Below are positions 9,538-17,771 of a stretch of 64,000 nt of DNA, piece after piece. The stretch is from NCBI RefSeq assembly GCF_018863195.1, contig NZ_JAHKRT010000003.1, forward strand, positions 248,001 to 312,000, given 5' to 3'. Below the pieces are notes generated by a model. The model made no database searches, was not told the DNA's origin, and saw only the letters and a list, made by a program, of their open reading frames with translations. The position numbers were made by a program, and so were the translations under genes. Position 1 is the stretch's first letter. Each line of letters begins with the position of its first letter. This stretch comes from Sphingomonas quercus. GTDB taxonomy: Bacteria > Pseudomonadota > Alphaproteobacteria > Sphingomonadales > Sphingomonadaceae.

Positions 9538-10233
9538 TTACCGAAGCGCGGCGATCACGACCTCGGCGAGGGGCGCTGACGACTGCGGATTCTGACCGGT
9601 CAGCAGATTGCCGTCCTTGACGACATGGGCGCGCCAGTTCGGACCTTGCTCGAACATACCACCACGTTCACGCAGCGCGTCGGCCAACAGCCACGGCGCG
9701 TTCTCCGCCGTCCCGAACTCGATCTCCTCCTCGTTGCTGAGCGCGGTCATCTTGCGGCCCGCAAAAGGCCAGCGGCCATTCTCATCCCGGGCCGCCAGAA
9801 ATGCTGCCGGGCCATGGCAAACTGCGGCGATGATCTTGGAGTCCCGGGAGGACTCGACCAAGATACGGCCCATATCGGGGTCTTTGTACAGATCCTCCAC
9901 CGGGCCGTGCCCGCCGGGGACGACGATCGCATCATATTCGGCGGTCCTGATATCGGCGAGCACGAGAGGCTTTTCGATCCGCGCGGCATTCTCGTCGAGA
10001 TAGGCGCGCATGCGGTCTGCCACGACATCGCCTACGATGCCCGGATCAAGGCTGCGCTTGTCCATCGTCGGCACGATGCCCCCGGGGCTCGCCAGGTCGA
10101 CCTTGAAGCCGGCTCTCACAAAGGCTTCGTCGAGATCGACGAATTCCTGGGCCCAGACGCCCGATTCATAGATGGAGCCATCGGCGCGGGTCCATTTGTC
10201 CGCGGCCGAGAGAATGATCAGGATATTCGTCAT
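9538..10233 (-). CDS. DJ-1/PfpI family protein (Hsp31-like glutamine amidotransferase fold)
   Basis: 231 residues, with GGAG 7 bases before the ATG. Recognisable elements: YDAIVVPGGHGPVEDL (residues near 105-120), the nucleophile elbow IIAAVCHGPAAFL with the cysteine, and GKMTALSNEEE; E/D near the start (SGVWAQEFVDLDEAF) fits the Hsp31/YhbO group of larger size. Family members are glyoxalase III/deglycase or stress chaperone-like enzymes in the cytoplasm. It lies 50 bases downstream of the SDR gene on the same strand, so the two may be co-transcribed under the divergent LysR regulator. Confidence 0.85.
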   Translation of the reverse strand: MTNILIILSAADKWTRADGSIYESGVWAQEFVDLDEAFVRAGFKVDLASPGGIVPTMDKRSLDPGIVGDVVADRMRAYLDENAARIEKPLVLADIRTAEYDAIVVPGGHGPVEDLYKDPDMGRILVESSRDSKIIAAVCHGPAAFLAARDENGRWPFAGRKMTALSNEEEIEFGTAENAPWLLADALRERGGMFEQGPNWRAHVVKDGNLLTGQNPQSSAPLAEVVIAALR

Positions 10234-10283
10234 CGACAGTCTCCTTCCGTCATGGTGGATAATGGATTGGTGGGCATGGACAG

Positions 10284-11036
10284 TCAGATGTTCTGGCCGC
10301 CCGACACTTCGATCCGCTGGGCAGTGATCCAGCGATTGTCGGGACCGAGCAGGCTGGCAATGGCCGGCCCGATATCGTCGGGCACGCCCACCCGCCCGAG
10401 CGCGATCATGTTGGCGAGAGCCTCGTTATATTCGGGCGTGTCTCGCACCGCGCCGCCGAGAAAATCGGTCTCGATGGCGCCCGGCGCGATCGTATTGGCG
10501 GTGATGCCCCGGCTGCCCAGTTCCTTCGCCATGTAGAGCGTGAGAATCTCGATCGCGCCCTTGGCCGCGGAATAGGCCGAGAAACCCGGATAGGACACGC
10601 GAGTGAGGCCCGACGAGAAGTTCACGATGCGGCCGCCATCGGCGAGTAGCGGCAGCAACGCCTGGGTGAGGAAGAACACGCCCTTCACATGGACCTTGAA
10701 GAGCTGATCGAATTGGGCCTCGCTGGTCTCCGCGAAGCTCGCCATCTCGCCGTGACCGGCATTGTTGACGAGATGATCGAAGCGCTCCCGGCCCCAGGAC
10801 CGGAGCGTGGTGCGAACCTGGTCGACAAAGGGCGGCAGCGCGGCGATGTCGCCGACATCGAGCCGGAGCGCGGCAGCCCTGCGGCCGAGGGACTCGATCT
10901 CGGCGACGACGGCCTGCGCCTGGCTCGCCTCGTTGCGGTAGGTGAAGATTACGTCGCCGCCGCGGCGAGCGATGCTGATCGCGGTGTTACGGCCGAGGCC
11001 GCGGCTGCCGCCGGTGACAATGGAAATCGTGGTCAT
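10284..11036 (-). CDS. short-chain dehydrogenase/reductase (SDR)
   Basis: 250 residues with a ribosome binding site AAAGGA 8 bases before ATG. Classical SDR signatures: TGGSRGLGR (NAD(P) binding, residues 7-15), NNAGHGE, the catalytic serine in NFSSGLTRVSYPGFSAYSAAKGA with Tyr and Lys, and APGAIETDF. The Arg after the glycine motif and TYRNEASQ suggest NADP preference. It is divergently transcribed from the LysR gene at 11233, a standard arrangement for a regulator and its target. The substrate is unknown. Confidence 0.88.
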   Translation of the reverse strand: MTTISIVTGGSRGLGRNTAISIARRGGDVIFTYRNEASQAQAVVAEIESLGRRAAALRLDVGDIAALPPFVDQVRTTLRSWGRERFDHLVNNAGHGEMASFAETSEAQFDQLFKVHVKGVFFLTQALLPLLADGGRIVNFSSGLTRVSYPGFSAYSAAKGAIEILTLYMAKELGSRGITANTIAPGAIETDFLGGAVRDTPEYNEALANMIALGRVGVPDDIGPAIASLLGPDNRWITAQRIEVSGGQNI

Positions 11037-11232
11037 GGATGGATCCTTTCACCTGGGTGAGCGCAATGGGCCGCCACAGGTCGGCCGCCCGGTCTTGCGC
11101 GTCGATTGTCGGCAATGCCCCTTCGGCATACCCGCCTGCGGGAGCTCTTAAGTGCCTCCAATAAATGCCTCAGGGAGCAGCGCAGCGGAAAGACTTTGTA
11201 GCTTTGTCCGTCATACCTGCTAGGCATGGCGC

Positions 11233-12126
11233 GTGGAGCTGCGCCATCTTCGTTACTTCGTCGCGGTTGCCGAGGAGGGCAGCTTGACGGTTGCTGCCGA
11301 AAAGCGCTTGCACACCGCCCAGCCCTCGTTGAGTCGGCAGCTTCGTGACCTGGAAATGGAGGTGGGCGCCCCCTTGCTCGTCCGCACCTCTCGCGGGGTG
11401 ACGCTGACCGCGGCCGGCCAAGCCTTTCTCGATCACGCGCGACTGGCTCTGGGCCAGGCGGCCGAAGCGATCGCCGCGGCCCGGCGCGCCGCCCGGCCGG
11501 CCAAGGCCAGCTTCTCGGTCGGCTTCCTGACCGGACAGGAAGTGGAGTGGCTCCCCCATGTCACGCAGATCCTCCGGGATCAGCTCAAGGAGATCGATTT
11601 TCGCGTTTCAAGCGACTTCTCGCCTGCCATTGCCGAGGCCGTGCAGCGCGGCGAGATCGACCTTGGCTTCTCACGCATCGAGCCGCAGGCCGACGTCAGC
11701 TACGAAGTGATCGCGTCCGAGCCGATCCTGGCGATCCTTCCGTCGGACCACCCCCTGGCCGCCGGAGCCGAGATCGACCCGACGGACCTCGGAGGCTTTC
11801 CCTTCATCGGCTATACCGATACACCGCATGTGCTGCGCGGCATCGTCGAACGCTACCTGCGCGAGCGGCGCATCTCCGTCTCGTCCAGCCATTTTCTCGA
11901 CAGCTTCGCCACCGGTATCTCGCTGGTGGCGTCGACCGGCGGGCTGACGCTTTTGCCGGCCTATGTCGAAAAGCTCCTGCCTCGTTCGGTCGTCAGCAGG
12001 CCACTCGCCGGGCCTTCTCCGGTCATCGAGATCGCGGTGGGGTATCGGGCGGACAATCCGTCACCGGTATTGCATGATTTTCTGAAGAACATCGACTGGC
12101 TCGTCGCTGCTCATTGTGCCGCCTGA
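11233..12126 (+). CDS. LysR-family transcriptional regulator
   Basis: 297 residues from a GTG. The N-terminal winged helix-turn-helix is typical: MELRHLRYFVAVAEEGSLTV, AEKRLHTAQPSLSRQLRDLE, then VRTSRGVTLTAAGQAFLDHA. The rest is a periplasmic-binding-like effector domain (FSVGFLTGQEVEWLPHV, DLGFSRIEPQ). The 196-base gap to the divergent SDR start should contain its operator; the T-N11-A half-sites common to the family occur but cannot be assigned. It likely controls the SDR and DJ-1/PfpI genes. Confidence 0.9.
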   Translation: MELRHLRYFVAVAEEGSLTVAAEKRLHTAQPSLSRQLRDLEMEVGAPLLVRTSRGVTLTAAGQAFLDHARLALGQAAEAIAAARRAARPAKASFSVGFLTGQEVEWLPHVTQILRDQLKEIDFRVSSDFSPAIAEAVQRGEIDLGFSRIEPQADVSYEVIASEPILAILPSDHPLAAGAEIDPTDLGGFPFIGYTDTPHVLRGIVERYLRERRISVSSSHFLDSFATGISLVASTGGLTLLPAYVEKLLPRSVVSRPLAGPSPVIEIAVGYRADNPSPVLHDFLKNIDWLVAAHCAA

Positions 12127-12364
12127 TCTTCGTTCTGACTGCGACGGGAGGCCGAGCTGTCCAATTCCCCGGACGGAGAAGCCCACGTCGATGCCCAGAT
12201 AACGCACGGTGTCTCGATTCCGGCAGGCCGAGCAGGACCTGCACCGCGCGCGGGCCGGCTCGTCGCCCGCGTGAGGGGCCGGAGCAAGGTCGGGACTACA
12301 CCCTTCGCTGTTTCATCTCACCTTCAGATCAGAGTCCAGATCGCCACCCCGGGTTCCGCGAAAG

Positions 12365-13243
12365 TCAGCCGGCGCGCCATTCGCTCAGGGTGGTGCCGCT
12401 TTCATCCTCATAGGTCACCCGATCGAGCTTTACGGCGATGATGCAGACCGGCCGCTGGTCCGGCCCGGTGGCGCGGCACTCGATCGCCTGGCCGCTCGGG
12501 AAGGCGGCAATCCGACCTTCGAGCAGCATCCGAAAGCCGTCTTGCGGCGGCATCAGCGGTGCATCACCCTTGGCGCGGATGGTATATTCATAAGCGCGAC
12601 CGTTGCGGCGGGCGAGCCGGGAGCTGCCGACTTCGAACACAGCGGCCAGCCCGACCGTCTGGGGCGATGCTGGTGGAGCGTCCGTCTGCAGGGGATCTGC
12701 CCGCACCGCCGGGCAGGTTTCGGAGGCGAGCCACGGTCGTGGGATCCAGAACCCCTCGACCGCTTCCCATTTGTCCAAAGCCCCCGCTCCGGCCAGCATC
12801 GCCGACCCGAGCCAGTCGCCCGGCGTCATGCGCAACTGGATCGATCCGTGGTCCGGCCCCCAGGTCCATGCGGCGAGGCCCTCGGCCTGTCCCCCCGCAT
12901 CGACGGCCTGAGACGGCCCGTTGCATCCGAAGGGAAGCCTGACCGCGAAATTGCGCGCGACCAGTGGGTCGGCCGTCGAGCGTGGCTTGCCTTCCGCATA
13001 GGCGGACGCCGCCTGGCCCGCCGCGCTGATCAGATCGCCGCGTGTCAGCGGCGGCGGCGGCACCGGCAGGGCCGGCGCCCTCGGCACGTCCTGCGGCAAG
13101 GCAGCCTCGGTCTGGATATTGGCGGCGGGAGGTTCCGCCGGCTCCCGGCCACAGCTCATCAGGGCGAGAGCGGCCAGGGGCGCCGCTGCCGCGCCCATTG
13201 CAACAAGCTGGCCAGATGAGAGCTTTTGTCGGCGCCGGGACAT
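12365..13243 (-). CDS. putative lipoprotein of unknown function
   Basis: The true start is probably the ATG at 13243, where MSRRRQKLSSGQLVAMGAAA begins; a longer frame runs on into the divergent permease gene. The 292-residue product has a signal peptide ending in ALALMSCGREP, where LMSC is a plausible lipobox, then a proline/alanine-rich linker. The body has GNGPSQAV-like and WTWGPDHGSIQLRMTPGDW segments and four cysteines, but no domain I can name. Probably anchored in the outer or inner membrane. The start-to-start gap with the divergent permease is 88 bases. Confidence 0.65.
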   Translation of the reverse strand: MSRRRQKLSSGQLVAMGAAAAPLAALALMSCGREPAEPPAANIQTEAALPQDVPRAPALPVPPPPLTRGDLISAAGQAASAYAEGKPRSTADPLVARNFAVRLPFGCNGPSQAVDAGGQAEGLAAWTWGPDHGSIQLRMTPGDWLGSAMLAGAGALDKWEAVEGFWIPRPWLASETCPAVRADPLQTDAPPASPQTVGLAAVFEVGSSRLARRNGRAYEYTIRAKGDAPLMPPQDGFRMLLEGRIAAFPSGQAIECRATGPDQRPVCIIAVKLDRVTYEDESGTTLSEWRAG

Positions 13244-13331
13244 TGCCGACCGATAGCACCGGGGACGCCAATATGGGAGCGTTGGCCGCGTCCCGCTTGA
13301 CGAAGGCGCCCCGGAAAGCTCTGCCAGTGGC

Positions 13332-14633
13332 ATGAGCTTCAACCAACTTGCGGCGCTCATCGTCCTTGTCGCGGTGGTCGGCGTGCTGATCCATGGCCGG
13401 ATCCGGGCGGAGATCGCCGCCTTGACGGCGGCCGCATCGCTGATGGTGCTGGGTGTCGTCCGCCCGTCCGAGGTGCAGGGGGCGTTCGCCAGCCCGGCGA
13501 TCATCGCGCTCGCCTGCCTCTTCGTCATCGCCTATGCGATCGAGCTGTCGGGCCTGCTCGGCCTGCTTATCCGGCAGGCGACGAAACTGTGCGGGCGTCT
13601 CGGCAGCGCCGGCTTGTGGCTGGTGCTGGTCCTGTGCGGCGGCGCATCGGCGTTCCTCAACAACACGCCCATCGTCGTGCTGGCCGCGCCAGTGGTGAAG
13701 GATGTCGCGACATCGCTGCGTCTGTCGCCGAAACGCTTCCTCATCCCGCTCAGCTACATCACCATCATGGGCGGGACATGCACGCTGATCGGCACGTCCA
13801 CGAACCTGCTCGTCAACGACATGGCCAGGAATGCGGGCCAGCCGGTGTTCGGCGTCTTCGAGATCACGCCCGTCGGGCTGATCGTTGCCGCAACCGGCGG
13901 CATCTATCTGTTCCTGATCGGCGGCCGCCTGCTGACCCACAGCGACAGGAGTGCGCGGCCCGCGCCTTACGAACCGGACGTCCAGACCGGAGACGGAATG
14001 CTGGGCGACATCGGGCTGTTCGCCGTGGACAAGCCCTTGAACCCAAGGAAGGCGATGCTGTCGCTGGGCGTCTTCCTTGCCGTCGTCCTTGCCGCGGCGG
14101 TCGGAATTACCTCCATCGCCGCGGCCGCCTTTGGCGGTGCGGTGCTGCTCATCCTGCTCAAGGTGATCAGCCCGGAGGAGGCCTATGCCGGGTTGCGCCC
14201 TGAGGTGCTGCTGCTGATCGCCGGCATGGTGGTGGTCGGATTGGCCATCGAGCTGACCGGGCTGGCTGCAGCGGGGACGGCGCTGCTGATCGACTTCATC
14301 CGCCCGTTCGGCCCCCTCGCCGCCCTCGCCATCCTCTATGGCGTGACGCTGTTCGCCACGGAATTCCTGTCCAACGCCGCCGTGGCGGTGCTTGTCACGC
14401 CGGTGGCCGTCGCGCTTGCCGAAAGCCTGGGGGTGGCGCCGCGGCCCTTCCTGATCGCGGTGATGATGGCGGCCAGCGCCGCCTTTGCCACCCCGTTCGG
14501 ATACCAGACCAACGTGCTCGTTTTCCAGCTTGGCGAGTATAGGTACATGGATTTCGTCAGGGTCGGCGTGCCGCTCAATGTCATCACCTGGGTGGCGGGG
14601 GTGGTTGCCATCCCCATCTTCTTTCCGTTCTGA
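13332..14633 (+). CDS. SLC13-family (ArsB/NhaD superfamily) permease
   Basis: 433 residues, about 11 hydrophobic segments. Two inverted-repeat helix-hairpin signatures occur: SAFLNNTPIVVLAAPVV with GTSTNLLV in the first half, and EFLSNAAVAVLVTPVAVALA with TPFGYQTNVLV in the second half, as in the DASS/SLC13 group of sodium-coupled anion (dicarboxylate or sulfate) transporters. The protein lacks the RCK/TrkA-C inserts of the large SLC13-like sulfur transporters. It is followed after 23 bases by a K+ channel gene, so it may work in ion homeostasis rather than carbon uptake. Substrate unknown. Confidence 0.85.
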   Translation: MSFNQLAALIVLVAVVGVLIHGRIRAEIAALTAAASLMVLGVVRPSEVQGAFASPAIIALACLFVIAYAIELSGLLGLLIRQATKLCGRLGSAGLWLVLVLCGGASAFLNNTPIVVLAAPVVKDVATSLRLSPKRFLIPLSYITIMGGTCTLIGTSTNLLVNDMARNAGQPVFGVFEITPVGLIVAATGGIYLFLIGGRLLTHSDRSARPAPYEPDVQTGDGMLGDIGLFAVDKPLNPRKAMLSLGVFLAVVLAAAVGITSIAAAAFGGAVLLILLKVISPEEAYAGLRPEVLLLIAGMVVVGLAIELTGLAAAGTALLIDFIRPFGPLAALAILYGVTLFATEFLSNAAVAVLVTPVAVALAESLGVAPRPFLIAVMMAASAAFATPFGYQTNVLVFQLGEYRYMDFVRVGVPLNVITWVAGVVAIPIFFPF

Positions 14634-14656
14634 ACTTGTTGCTGGTGGGGCCCCTC

Positions 14657-15682
14657 ATGCCAAGCGATCCGGACCCGACCCCGCTCAGCCTCCAGCGCAA
14701 GAGCCGGACGCCGGTATGGCTGGCGCTGGTCTGGCGCATCCTGCTCGCCTTGGGGCTGATCGGCATCGCGCTTGCGGTGCACTGGTTCGACCGCGAAGGC
14801 CTTCACGACAATGTCGACGGCGCGATCAGCTTCGCCGACGTGCTTTATTTCACGATGATCACCGTGACGACGGTCGGCTATGGCGACATCGTGCCGGTGA
14901 CGCAGCAGGCCCGGCTGTTCGACACATTCGTGGTGACGCCGATCCGCCTCTTCGTCTGGCTGATCTTCCTCGGCACAGCCTATAACTTCCTGCTCAAGCG
15001 CGTCTGGGAGAAATGGCGCATGAAGGTCATCCAGCAGCACCTGCACGGCCATGTCGTGGTCGCCGGCTATGGCACCAGCGGTTCCGAGGCGGTGAGCGAG
15101 CTCGTCCGCCGTGGCGCCGATCCCGAAATGATCGTCGTCATCGACAGCGATCCGTCGCAGCTTCGTCTGGCGGGAGACTGCGGGACCACCGTGATGGAAG
15201 GAGACGCCACGCGCAACGCGACGCTTGAAGCGGTGAAAGTGGCGCGCGCCAAGGCGATCATCGTCTCCGCAGGACGCGACGACACCTCCATCCTTATCGT
15301 GCTGACAGCCCGCCGCCTCGCCCCCAACGTGCCGATCAGCGTGGTCATCCGGTCTGAAGACAATGAGGCCATCGCACAGCAGGCGGGCGCCGATACAGTG
15401 ATCAATCCGGCGAGCTTTGCCGGACTGCTTCTGGCCGGGTCGACCCACGGCGCCCACCTGGCGGACTATATGGCCGACCTCGCGGCCTCCGGAGGGCGCG
15501 TCGCCCTTCATGAGCGGCCGGTGACGGAGGAGGAGGTCGGCAAGGCCCTGTCCGAGATCCGGACCGGCCTCGGGCACCGTATCTACCGTGGCGAGAAGAT
15601 GTTCGGTTTCTGGGAGCCGGAGGCGCGCCGCCTGCAGCGCGGCGATCTGATCGTCGAGGTGGTGCCGCGGCTGTCGCGTTGA
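14657..15682 (+). CDS. potassium channel with RCK/TrkA-N domain
   Basis: Start at ATG 14657, preceded by GGTGGGG; a TTG at 14636 is an in-frame alternative. The 341-residue protein has two membrane helices around the pore and a canonical selectivity filter TVGYGD (residues 72-77), so it is a 2-TM K+ channel like MthK/Kch. The cytoplasmic TrkA-N/RCK domain starts with VVVAGYGTSGSEAVSEL (Rossmann glycine motif) and IVVIDSDPSQ (nucleotide-ribose acid), ending with a TrkA-C-like segment. It sits between a SLC13-type permease and nhaA, all on the same strand. Confidence 0.9.
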   Translation: MPSDPDPTPLSLQRKSRTPVWLALVWRILLALGLIGIALAVHWFDREGLHDNVDGAISFADVLYFTMITVTTVGYGDIVPVTQQARLFDTFVVTPIRLFVWLIFLGTAYNFLLKRVWEKWRMKVIQQHLHGHVVVAGYGTSGSEAVSELVRRGADPEMIVVIDSDPSQLRLAGDCGTTVMEGDATRNATLEAVKVARAKAIIVSAGRDDTSILIVLTARRLAPNVPISVVIRSEDNEAIAQQAGADTVINPASFAGLLLAGSTHGAHLADYMADLAASGGRVALHERPVTEEEVGKALSEIRTGLGHRIYRGEKMFGFWEPEARRLQRGDLIVEVVPRLSR

Positions 15683-15844
15683 GCTGCCAATCGCGTCGGC
15701 GCGTCCGAGCGCGGCTGCAACAGGTTGCCCGCGGGCTGGGGCAATGCCATAGGCCGGCTGGGTGTTCGTATTCCGGGGTAAGGAGGCGGGCAGGTGTTTC
15801 CACGCTGGTCGGGCCGCCAGCGCTCAACATCTGCGTCCGAGGCA

Positions 15845-17065
15845 ATGCCGATGAACCCCAAGGCTCAGGTGCGGCCGAGCGCCGTCCGTCGTTTCCTCCA
15901 GTCCCAATCTGCCGCCGGCATGGTGCTGATGGCGGCGGCAATTGTCGCGCTGCTTATCGCCAACTCGCCGCTCGGGAGCCGTTATGAGGCGGCGCTTGAG
16001 GCCCATGCCGGGCCGCTGTCGCTTGCCCATTGGATCAACGATGGCCTGATGGCCATCTTCTTCCTCCTCGTTGGCCTGGAGATCAAGCGCGAGGTGCTTG
16101 ACGGCCAACTCTCCTCATGGCCGCGGCGCATCCTCCCGGGTCTGGCTGCCGCCGGCGGGATGGCGGTGCCGGCGTTGATCTACCTTTGGTTCAACCGCGG
16201 CCCGACCGCAGCAGGGTGGGCGATACCCGCTGCCACCGACATCGCCTTCGCCCTCGGCGTGATCGCCCTGCTCGGCAACCGCGTACCAGCCTCATTGCGG
16301 GTATTCCTGGCGGCATTGGCGATCATCGACGATCTCGGTGCCGTTGCCATCATCGCGTTCTTCTACACGGCCAAGCTGTCGCTGGTGGACCTCGCCGCGG
16401 CGACGGCCGTGCTCGGTGTGCTGATCGGATTCAACCGGTTCGGCGTCCGCCCGCTCACGCCCTATCTCGCTGCAGGCGTGATCCTTTGGGTGTTCGTGCT
16501 GCGCTCGGGCATCCATGCCACCCTTGCCGGGGTCGTGCTGGCGATGACCATTCCGATGGAGTGCACGCCCGCTCGCCCCGACGCGGGCACCATGAGTCCG
16601 CTCCATCGGCTGGAGCGCAGTCTCCATGTGCCGGTGGGCTTCCTGATCTTGCCGATCTTTGGACTCGCCAACGCGGCCGTGCCGATCCTCGGCTTGCAGC
16701 CGGGCGTCCTGGCGGCGCCTGTGACCCTGGGCGTGGCGGCGGGGCTGCTGGTCGGCAAGGTCACCGGCGTGTTCGGCTTTGCCATGCTCGCGATCAGACT
16801 GAAGCTTGCCGACATGCCGGCCTGCGCGGGACGTCTCCAGCTCCTCGGTGTGGCCATGCTCTGCGGCATCGGCTTCACGATGAGCATCTTCATCACGCTC
16901 CTTGCCTTCCCGGGCGATCCGCTGCTTCGGGCAGAAGCGAAGATCGGTGTCCTTGCCGGCTCCTTGCTCTCGGGACTGCTCGGCTATCTCATTCTGCGCG
17001 TCGCCAGGGGCGAGAGCCGAGGCGCGCCGTGCCGACCGCATCGGATCGTTTCGGCTAGAGAATAA
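15845..17065 (+). CDS. nhaA: Na+/H+ antiporter NhaA
   Basis: 406 residues from the ATG at 15845 (a second ATG at 15851 is equally possible; GAGG lies just before). Typical NhaA features: IFFLLVGLEIKREVLDG, the ATDIAFALGVIALLG segment carrying the conserved Asp of helix IV, ALAIIDDLGAVAIIAFFYT with the Asp pair of helix V that binds Na+, and the C-terminal MLCGIGFTMSIFITLLAF. It exchanges Na+ for H+ in the inner membrane for pH and salt homeostasis. It is the last gene of a run of ion-transport genes starting at 13332. Confidence 0.93.
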   Translation: MPMNPKAQVRPSAVRRFLQSQSAAGMVLMAAAIVALLIANSPLGSRYEAALEAHAGPLSLAHWINDGLMAIFFLLVGLEIKREVLDGQLSSWPRRILPGLAAAGGMAVPALIYLWFNRGPTAAGWAIPAATDIAFALGVIALLGNRVPASLRVFLAALAIIDDLGAVAIIAFFYTAKLSLVDLAAATAVLGVLIGFNRFGVRPLTPYLAAGVILWVFVLRSGIHATLAGVVLAMTIPMECTPARPDAGTMSPLHRLERSLHVPVGFLILPIFGLANAAVPILGLQPGVLAAPVTLGVAAGLLVGKVTGVFGFAMLAIRLKLADMPACAGRLQLLGVAMLCGIGFTMSIFITLLAFPGDPLLRAEAKIGVLAGSLLSGLLGYLILRVARGESRGAPCRPHRIVSARE

Positions 17066-17332
17066 GCCCCGCTGTTGCATGGGACATGTCTCTATTTGCG
17101 AGCCGCTTCGAGCGTGTCCATCTGACAAAACCCTCACGGGCAGCGTGCAAAGCCGAGGCCGTGCATTGGGCAGCCCGAGCCGCCAGCTACGGTGTTCCGA
17201 AGAACACGAAGGAGATGATCTCCTCGAGCGGTTGGACTATGTAACCAAGATCGGCCGCTAGAGACTGCCGCCCCGTGGTTGCTCCCAGGTTATCCAGATT
17301 TTTGCTTACTGCTACTATTCGAGCCTAAGATC
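17066..17332. other. degraded sequence downstream of nhaA
   Basis: No supported gene. A frame ending at 17261 finishes with DDLLERLDYVTKIGR and may be the tail of something lost, but the part before it is the out-of-frame end of nhaA. This marks the left border of the rearranged island. Confidence 0.4.
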
Positions 17333-17401
17333 ATGCTCTTCGATGAGCCTGACGCCTACCTTCATCCTGACAAGCAGGAACGTCTAATCAGACTTTGGAG
17401 G
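17333..17401 (+). pseudogene. fragment of an AAA/ABC-type ATPase (Walker B region)
   Basis: The frame reads IMLFDEPDAYLHPDKQERLI, a Walker B motif (LFDEP) followed by the D-loop-like AYLHP found in OLD/SMC-like and other AAA ATPases. Nothing else of the domain remains: no Walker A is present upstream, and the frame runs into unrelated sequence. It is a remnant about 23 codons long. Confidence 0.55.
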
Positions 17402-17428
17402 TGGCCGCGGCGGAAATTGACACGCAGA

Positions 17429-17565
17429 TAATTTTGACGCGGTAACGACCGACAGCAGGGCATCCTTCACAACCGAATTGTCGTGCTCGACCAGAATCAG
17501 CGTCTTCATGCGCCCGCTCCCAGCGCCTTGAGCTTCGCGACGAGCGCGTCCACGTCGGGGACCTT
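17429..17565 (-). pseudogene. etfB-etfA junction remnant (electron transfer flavoprotein)
   Basis: On the minus strand the sequence encodes KVPDVDALVAKLKALGAGA followed by a stop (17506-17508), the usual end of EtfB. The stop overlaps in ATGA fashion with a start giving MKTLILVEHDNSVVKDALLS and VVTASKLS, the usual start of EtfA. Only about 19 codons of etfB and 27 of etfA remain; both sides break into unrelated sequence at about 17565 and 17429. The overlap is that of a real etfBA operon, so this is a displaced piece of one. Confidence 0.75.
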
Positions 17566-17566
17566 G

Positions 17567-17758
17567 CGGAACTACGTACCGGGCCGTTTCCCCGATGTGA
17601 GCCGGACGGGCGACGTGATCGACGTCGCTCATTACACGCAGATCATATGGCGCGCGACGAGGGCTATGGGCTGCACGCTCGTCAGCGGCGAAGCGGATCA
17701 GTTCCTCACCTGCCGCTACGCAGAAGGCGGCAACGTGATCGGCGAACGCCCCTACTAG
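17567..17758 (+). pseudogene. C-terminal fragment of a CAP (SCP/PR1-like) domain protein
   Basis: The last 63 codons of a CAP protein: RNYVPGRFPDVSRTGD, then HYTQIIWRATRAMGCTLV and DQFLTCRYAEGGNVIGERPY. They align nearly residue for residue with the end of the complete CAP gene at 50410-50970. The N-terminal two thirds is missing, replaced at 17566 by the etfB remnant on the opposite strand. The fragment lacks a start and signal peptide and cannot be exported as such. Confidence 0.8.
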
Positions 17759-17771
17759 GCGCCCCCGCCCC

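Noticed and set aside
12588-13940. Minus-strand frame of about 450 codons over the lipoprotein and permease genes
   Set aside because: It overlaps two supported genes in another frame and is rich in Gly/Arg/Asp without any motif.
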